Below, piece after piece: positions 22,813 to 26,858 of a stretch of DNA of 26,858 nucleotides. A program made the translations under genes and the position numbers. This DNA is from CAYNFH01 sp964396385. Lineage in GTDB: Bacteria > Armatimonadota > Chthonomonadetes > Chthonomonadales > CAJBBX01. Under the pieces are notes generated by a model. It was not told the origin of the DNA and searched no databases. It saw nothing but the letters and a program-made list of their open reading frames with translations. How positions within the stretch are numbered: position 1 is the first letter of the stretch; every line of letters begins with the position of its first letter. The DNA is taken from the NCBI GenBank assembly GCA_964396385.1, contig CAYNFH010000069.1, positions 1 to 26,858 of the forward strand, in the 5' to 3' direction.

Positions 22813-24278
22813 CGCCTCTGGATCTTCGTTGGCGCGCGGCGGGCCTATCTGTCATTCCGAACCCCGCGAGGGATCTGCTTTACAGTACGTGTGCGTACTC
22901 TGCCGGGGAACAGCAGATCCCTCCCCAGGGCCCGGCCCTCGCCGCTGTCCGCTTCGCGGCCAAAGCGCGGCTCACCCGTGTTCGGGCTGACGTTCAGCGG
23001 CGTGCTCCGCTTTACGTACTCTTCCTACTGCTCCTCCTCGCCGTCGCCCCGGCCGGCGCGCAGGTGTTCGACCGCACGGACACCCAGCGGGAGATTGAGC
23101 TTGGCCGGCAGGCCGCGCGCCAGGTAGAGAAGATGTACCCGCTCTCCAAGAACGCGGCCTATATCGCGCGGGTCCAGCGCATCGGCTCCGCGCTCGTCGC
23201 CAGCCTGCCGAACCGCGCCTATCCCTACGAGTTCAAGGTGCTCGCCACCCCCGAGTTCAACGCCTTCTGCCTCCCCGGCGGGTTCATGTACGTCTATGAA
23301 GGGCTGCTCACCAAGATGCCCAACGATGACGCGCTCGCCTTCGTCATGGCCCACGAAATCACCCACGCCGCCCACCGCCACTGGCATCGTATCATGGAGA
23401 AGATGAAGGGGATCACCATCGCGGCCATCCTGGCGGATATTGCCACCGGCGGGCGAGACTCCAGCAACATCGGCTACCTCTATGAGATCATCGCCATGCA
23501 GTACTCTCGCGAGGACGAGGACGATGCCGACAAGAACGGCATTGAGACCGCCTGGGCGGCCGGCTTCGACCCGCACGGCGCCGTGGAGGCCAGCGAGCTG
23601 ATGGTCAAGGAGGAGAAAAACGTCCACCTGGTGGAGTACCTGCGCGACCACCCGCCGGCCCCGGACCGGCTCAAGCGGATGAAGGCGGAGGAGCAGATGC
23701 TCAAGGACCGCGTGCGGCCGGCGCCGTCCCCGGGACCGCAGCCGGACCTGAGCATAGAGTCCCTGGTAGGACCGCTGCCCTGCACAGACTTGGCGGATAA
23801 CCCCTGGTACCCCCTGCGCACCGGCGCCGAATGGACCTATGAGATAAGTGCTAACGGCGTGAAATCGAGGTATACGGTGCGGGTCGTGGGAGCGCTTCGC
23901 GCCGCCAGCGGGCCGGTCTATCGCGCGGAGGTGGTGCTGGGGAAGGACACGGCCGTGCCGTGCCAGTACCTGACCACGGCTACCCAGGTCTGGCGGCGCT
24001 CTCGGCCTGCAGACGCCTCCAGCAAGTGGCAGTTGGATCTGGCGATCCCCGCGGCCGGTGACGCTTCCTCCTCTTCATCGCAGTTTGCCCTGGTGGGGCA
24101 GGAGGACGTGACCACCCCCTGTGGCAAGTTCGCCGGAGCGAGTCGCGTCCATTGCCAGAGCGGTGTCGACGTGTGGCTGGCGCGTGGGGTGGGCGTCGTT
24201 AAGCGCGTCTACCCGGCCACCGGCGTAACGGAGACTCTCATCAGCTACAAGACCGGGGTGACACCCAAGCCACCTTAG
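22809..24278 (+). CDS. M48 family metalloprotease with C-terminal extension
   Basis: The product has 489 residues from an ATG in ATGA overlap with the TPR gene; no ATG, GTG or TTG occurs in frame between it and the hydrophobic export segment, which lies unusually late (residues 68-84, YVLFLLLLLAVAPAGAQ). The catalytic site is HEITH (His182, Glu183, His186), with Glu237 in EDDAD as third zinc ligand. AFCLPGGFMYVYEGLL and AAGFDPHGAVEASELM are standard M48C blocks (BepA/LoiP-like). Residues after about 325 form a beta-rich domain (WYPLRTGAEWTYEISANG) not part of the protease. It probably handles envelope proteins. The first 70 residues include palindrome E11. Confidence 0.88.
   Translation: MTPLDLRWRAAGLSVIPNPARDLLYSTCAYSAGEQQIPPQGPALAAVRFAAKARLTRVRADVQRRAPLYVLFLLLLLAVAPAGAQVFDRTDTQREIELGRQAARQVEKMYPLSKNAAYIARVQRIGSALVASLPNRAYPYEFKVLATPEFNAFCLPGGFMYVYEGLLTKMPNDDALAFVMAHEITHAAHRHWHRIMEKMKGITIAAILADIATGGRDSSNIGYLYEIIAMQYSREDEDDADKNGIETAWAAGFDPHGAVEASELMVKEEKNVHLVEYLRDHPPAPDRLKRMKAEEQMLKDRVRPAPSPGPQPDLSIESLVGPLPCTDLADNPWYPLRTGAEWTYEISANGVKSRYTVRVVGALRAASGPVYRAEVVLGKDTAVPCQYLTTATQVWRRSRPADASSKWQLDLAIPAAGDASSSSSQFALVGQEDVTTPCGKFAGASRVHCQSGVDVWLARGVGVVKRVYPATGVTETLISYKTGVTPKPP
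22849..22923. repeat. Nested palindrome E11 at the 5' end of the M48 gene
   Basis: The element opens CTGTCATTCCGA. The outer stem is GAGGGATCTGCT (22868-22879) with AGCAGATCCCTC (22912-22923), twelve perfect pairs. The loop holds an inner perfect stem AGTACG-TGTG-CGTACT (22884-22899). CTGTCATTCCGA...GGGATCTGC is a wording I associate with widespread intergenic repeats. The expected matching right end (TCGGAATGACAG) is missing. Confidence 0.7.
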
Positions 24279-24297
24279 TGCCCCAGAGCCTGCGGCG

Positions 24298-24306
24298 TGG
24301 TATAAT
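24298..24306 (+). promoter_or_regulatory. Extended -10 promoter of the RNA-binding protein gene
   Basis: TGGTATAAT combines a TGn extension with a perfect TATAAT (24301-24306). No good -35 is present at 17 bases, which fits extended -10 promoters. It begins 20 bases after the M48 stop and gives RNA starting near 24313. Confidence 0.65.
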
Positions 24307-24536
24307 AGAGCATCTGTTCGACGACACGAAGCCTGAGCGACCCCTTCGCGATGCAGGTCTGATGGGCCCTTGCGGCCTTCCCTCTCTTGCCTCTCTGGAC
24401 GGTTCCTTCTCTCTTTCTTGACGCGCGATACAGGTGGTGAAGACGAAGACAGGCTTCACCGTAATCTCTCGCGCCTTCGGCAACCGATGGGCGCGCTCGT
24501 TCCCGGCAGGGGACAGAAAGAAAGGAGCCATTCCAA
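24307..24536 (+). promoter_or_regulatory. Long 5' leader of the RRM gene
   Basis: About 225 bases lie between the probable RNA start and the RRM gene, with no supported reading frame. A CT-rich stretch (24378-24420) is followed by a hairpin GGTGAAG (24436-24442) / CTTCACC (24454-24460) and a purine-rich run leading to the AAGGAG ribosome site. Long structured leaders are typical of cold-induced RNA-binding genes; that role here is inference. Confidence 0.45.
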
Positions 24537-24830
24537 ATGGCAATGCGTATCTATGTAGGCGGCCTGCCGTACTCCACCACGGATGCGGACCTCGAGGGCC
24601 TGTTCGCCAAGTCCGGCGCGGTCACTTCGGCGACCGTGGTGTCCGACCGCTATTCCGGTGAATCCAAGGGGTTCGGCTTTGTTGAGATGGCCAACGACGG
24701 CGAGGCCAACGCGGCAATCAAAACCCTGAACGGCACCAGCCTGAACGGCCGGACGATCACGGTAAATGAAGCCAGACCGCGCGAAGACCGCGCTCGCACC
24801 GGCAGCGGCGGTGGACGCGGCCGCTGGTAA
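24537..24830 (+). CDS. RRM-type RNA-binding protein with Gly/Arg tail
   Basis: This 97-residue protein contains a single complete RNA recognition motif: RNP2 IYVGGL (residues 5-10) and RNP1 KGFGFVEM (44-51), with the aromatic residues that stack on RNA bases in place. The tail GSGGGRGRW is short and Gly/Arg-rich, as in the cyanobacterial Rbp proteins. Start ATG 24537 has AAGGAG 9 bases upstream. These proteins bind RNA in the cytoplasm and are often raised at low temperature. It is a single-gene transcript, bounded by an extended -10 promoter and the perfect hairpin at 24845. Confidence 0.95.
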   Translation: MAMRIYVGGLPYSTTDADLEGLFAKSGAVTSATVVSDRYSGESKGFGFVEMANDGEANAAIKTLNGTSLNGRTITVNEARPREDRARTGSGGGRGRW

Positions 24831-24844
24831 GCTAGCTCCTCTGG

Positions 24845-24892
24845 CAGAATCAAAGGCCGGCCACGACGCATCGTGGCCGGCCTTTGATTCTG
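24845..24892 (+). terminator. Perfect 22-bp hairpin, probable terminator of the RRM gene
   Basis: Arms 24845-24866 and 24871-24892 are exact reverse complements with a CGCA loop. The stem has an AAAGGCCGGCC/GGCCGGCCTTT heart. It begins 15 bases after the RRM stop. There is no T-run outside, though the arm itself carries CTTTGATT, so termination may be inefficient or the stem may instead stabilise the RNA 3' end. Confidence 0.75.
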
Positions 24893-25040
24893 GGTGCACC
24901 GCCCACAGCTCTCCTCCGCACGGCCGTGCTCCCTGCGCGATCAGAACGCCTGCGGTAGGGCCGTCCTTCTCGCGATTCGCTTCGCGCGCTAGCAGGTACA
25001 CTGAGGGGCGGAATCGCAGACCACTTCTCAGGAGGGAAGG
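24893..25040. other. Intergenic region before the aldo/keto reductase gene
   Basis: No gene is seen. TACACT (24997-25002) is a weak -10 candidate without a matching -35. A stretch near 24950-24992 (GCGGTAGGGCCGTCC, then CTCGCGATTCGCTTCGCG) has the feel of a repeat relic, but no clear pairing was found. Confidence 0.3.
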
Positions 25041-26024
25041 ATGCAGTACACAACGCTGGGCAGAACAGGACTGAAGGTCTCCAGGCTCTGCCTGGGCACC
25101 ATGAACTTTGGGCCGCAGACTTCGGAGGACGACAGCCACCGCATCATGGACCGTGCCCTGGAGCACGACATCAACTTCTTCGACACCGCGGACGTCTACG
25201 GCTGGAAAAAGGGCGAGCGGGTCACGGAGCACATCATCGGGCGCTGGTTCGCCAAAGGCGGCATGCGCCGAGAGAAGACCATCATCGCCACCAAAGTCTA
25301 CAACCCGGTAGGCTACGGTGAGATGGAAGACTGGCCTAACACCAACCGCCTCTCCGCTCTGCACATCCGCCGGGGCTGCGAAGCGAGCCTCCGCGCCCTC
25401 AGAACGGACTACATCGACCTCTACCAGATGCACCATGTCGCCCGCGAGTGCCCGTGGGAGGAGATCTGGCAGGCCATGGAGCTGCTGGTGCAGCAGGGCA
25501 AGGTCCTTTACGTCGGCAGCTCCAACTTCGCGGGCTGGCACATTGCCATGGCGAACGAGGCCGCCAGGAACCGCCATTTCATGGGGCTGGTATCCGAGCA
25601 GAGCCTCTACAACCTGAACGCCCGTACGGTGGAGCTGGAGGTGATCCCTGCGTGCGAGCACTACGGCCTAGGCCTTATCCCCTGGAGCCCTCTGGCCGGT
25701 GGCCTGCTGGGTGGCGTGCTCCAGAAGATAGAGCAGGGGCGCCGCGCCTCGGAGGGCGTGCAGAAGACGCTGGAGAAGGAGCGGCCGAAGATCGAGCGCT
25801 GGGAAGCCCTCTGCCGCGACCTGGGCGAGCAGCCCGCGGACGTGGCGCTGGCCTGGCTGCTGCGCAACCCGGTAGTGACCGCGCCGATCATCGGCCCACG
25901 CACCCTGGATCAGCTTGACGGCTCCTTGCGCGCCCTGGAGATCAACCTCGCCGAGCAGACGCTCCAGCAGTTGGACGAGATCTTCCCCGGCTACAAGCCC
26001 GCCCCGGAAGGCTACGCCTGGTAA
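25041..26024 (+). CDS. Aldo/keto reductase
   Basis: This 327-residue oxidoreductase has a full AKR active site: Asp48 and Tyr53 (FDTADVYG), Lys85 (IIATKVY) and His131 (YQMHHV). MQYTTLGRTGLKVSRLCLGTMNFG is the standard opening. The NADPH-site blocks YVGSSNFAGW and LIPWSPLAGGLLGG, and the C-terminal APIIGPRTLDQL, are also present. It reduces a carbonyl or oxidises an alcohol with NADP(H); the substrate is unknown. A GGAGGG site lies before the ATG. The DUF4058 gene follows 13 bases after its stop, so the two are probably co-transcribed. Confidence 0.94.
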   Translation: MQYTTLGRTGLKVSRLCLGTMNFGPQTSEDDSHRIMDRALEHDINFFDTADVYGWKKGERVTEHIIGRWFAKGGMRREKTIIATKVYNPVGYGEMEDWPNTNRLSALHIRRGCEASLRALRTDYIDLYQMHHVARECPWEEIWQAMELLVQQGKVLYVGSSNFAGWHIAMANEAARNRHFMGLVSEQSLYNLNARTVELEVIPACEHYGLGLIPWSPLAGGLLGGVLQKIEQGRRASEGVQKTLEKERPKIERWEALCRDLGEQPADVALAWLLRNPVVTAPIIGPRTLDQLDGSLRALEINLAEQTLQQLDEIFPGYKPAPEGYAW

Positions 26025-26037
26025 GAGGGGACTCTAG

Positions 26038-26823
26038 ATGCCATCGCCGTTTCCGGGCGTGGACCCGTACATTGAATCGCAGGCCTGGGAGGACTTCCAC
26101 ACCCTTTTCATAACGGCCATCCGCGAGGACTTGACTCCCGTACTCCGGCCCCGCTACGTGGTGCGGGTGGAGGAGCGGATCTATGTGGAGCGCCTGCCGG
26201 ACCCGGTCGCGCCTATCGGGCCAGGCATCACGGTCGTCTCCGTGCCAGAGAGGGAGCGTCTCCCGCATTTCGGTGGCACTGCCACCGTCGCCAGTCCCAG
26301 CTTCACCGCGATGATCCCCTTGTCCTCGCCAGAGCGGGAGACATACCTGGTGGTGCGCGACCGGGAATCCATGGAAGTCGTTACAACCATCGAGCTGCTC
26401 TCTCCAACCAACAAACGGAAGGGCAGCACAGGGCGACGGGAGTACGTGAAGAAGCGCGCTCTGGTACTCAGGAGCAAAGCCCACCTGGTGGAGATAGATC
26501 TGCTCAGGGGAGGCGACCGGCTGCCGATCGATCTTCCGCTGCGACATGGCGGTTACTATGTTCTTATCTGCCGCCACCCGGCCTGTCCACAAGCGCAAAT
26601 TCACAGTTGGGGACTGAGCAGTCCGCTGCCCACCATACCCATTCCCCTTGCTGGCGATGATCCGGCCGTGCCTCTCGATCTGCAGAACGTCTTTGCAACG
26701 CTGTACGACCGCGCCGGCTATGACTTTTCCCTGGATTACGCCCGCCCGGTGGAACCGCCACTCGCGAAGGAGGACCAAGAGTGGGTCCGGCAAGTGCTGA
26801 AGGATCGGCGTCTATCATCGTAA
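26038..26823 (+). CDS. DUF4058 family protein
   Basis: The 261-residue protein has GAGGGG 7 bases before its ATG. MPSPFPGVDPYIESQAWEDFH is the recognisable family start. A second conserved block is IELLSPTNKRKG (118-129) followed by EYVKKRALVLRSKAHLVEIDLLRGG (positions about 135-159; key residues Lys138, Lys139, Arg140, Glu152, Asp154, Arg157). The family is common in cyanobacteria, planctomycetes and Armatimonadota and has no assigned function. The clustering of Glu119, Glu152, Asp154 and Lys residues could suggest a metal- or phosphate-binding site, but this is only a pattern. It is probably in an operon with the aldo/keto reductase. Confidence 0.9.
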   Translation: MPSPFPGVDPYIESQAWEDFHTLFITAIREDLTPVLRPRYVVRVEERIYVERLPDPVAPIGPGITVVSVPERERLPHFGGTATVASPSFTAMIPLSSPERETYLVVRDRESMEVVTTIELLSPTNKRKGSTGRREYVKKRALVLRSKAHLVEIDLLRGGDRLPIDLPLRHGGYYVLICRHPACPQAQIHSWGLSSPLPTIPIPLAGDDPAVPLDLQNVFATLYDRAGYDFSLDYARPVEPPLAKEDQEWVRQVLKDRRLSS

Positions 26824-26858
26824 GGGCTGGATGCGTCCATTATTCGCGCGCCCCCACC

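Overview
This is a GC-rich bacterial window that looks like a draft or metagenome assembly (a run of N sits inside one gene). The best taxonomic hint is the pilin-like H-X9-DG protein, whose N-terminal helix continues into LFPVFAQARAKAR. I associate that form with Armatimonadota. A DUF4058 gene, a GntR/LacI hybrid regulator and many ROK and glycoside-hydrolase genes fit the same group. No rRNA, tRNA, CRISPR array or transposase is visible.

Layout. Positions 1-457 hold the start of an ExbB/TolQ/MotA-type channel gene (minus strand, cut by the window edge). Positions 637-1583 hold two small, divergent, related secreted proteins with a CxxC motif (DUF2946-like). Positions 1720-7940 form a tripartite heavy-metal efflux operon (TolC-type outer membrane factor, lipoprotein adaptor, CusA-type RND pump). 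Positions 8025-9736 carry a DUF488 protein, a small membrane protein and an H-X9-DG pseudopilin. A GntR/LacI-type regulator follows (9867-11075) with a strong promoter that predicts a nearly leaderless mRNA.

Positions 11109-20418 look like a two-way alpha-mannan/mannose utilisation locus. On the minus strand a ROK repressor is followed by a secreted GH76 endo-alpha-mannanase. On the plus strand a mannose-6-phosphate-isomerase-like enzyme, a ROK sugar kinase, a GH38 alpha-mannosidase and a DUF4432 (mutarotase-like) protein lie head to tail. The 123-base divergent gap holds a plus-strand promoter overlapped by an AT-rich inverted repeat, a good candidate repressor site. The inferred flow is GH76 -> GH38 -> mannose -> kinase -> isomerase -> fructose-6-phosphate. 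Positions 20542-24278 encode a secreted TPR protein translationally coupled to an M48 metalloprotease. The window ends with an RRM RNA-binding protein with a long leader, a perfect 22-bp hairpin, an aldo/keto reductase and a DUF4058 protein.

The most unusual feature is a set of short palindromic elements, most with arms built of 7- or 8-base tandem units around a CCGGAATCCG-like core. They sit at almost every gene junction between 3.0 and 20.5 kb. Several run into coding sequence: they supply stop codons (cusA-like gene, isomerase, GH38), a start codon (ROK kinase), similar C-terminal tails on two unrelated enzymes, and an in-frame linker in GH76. Two further palindromes of other types lie in frame inside GH38 and at the N terminus of the M48 protease.
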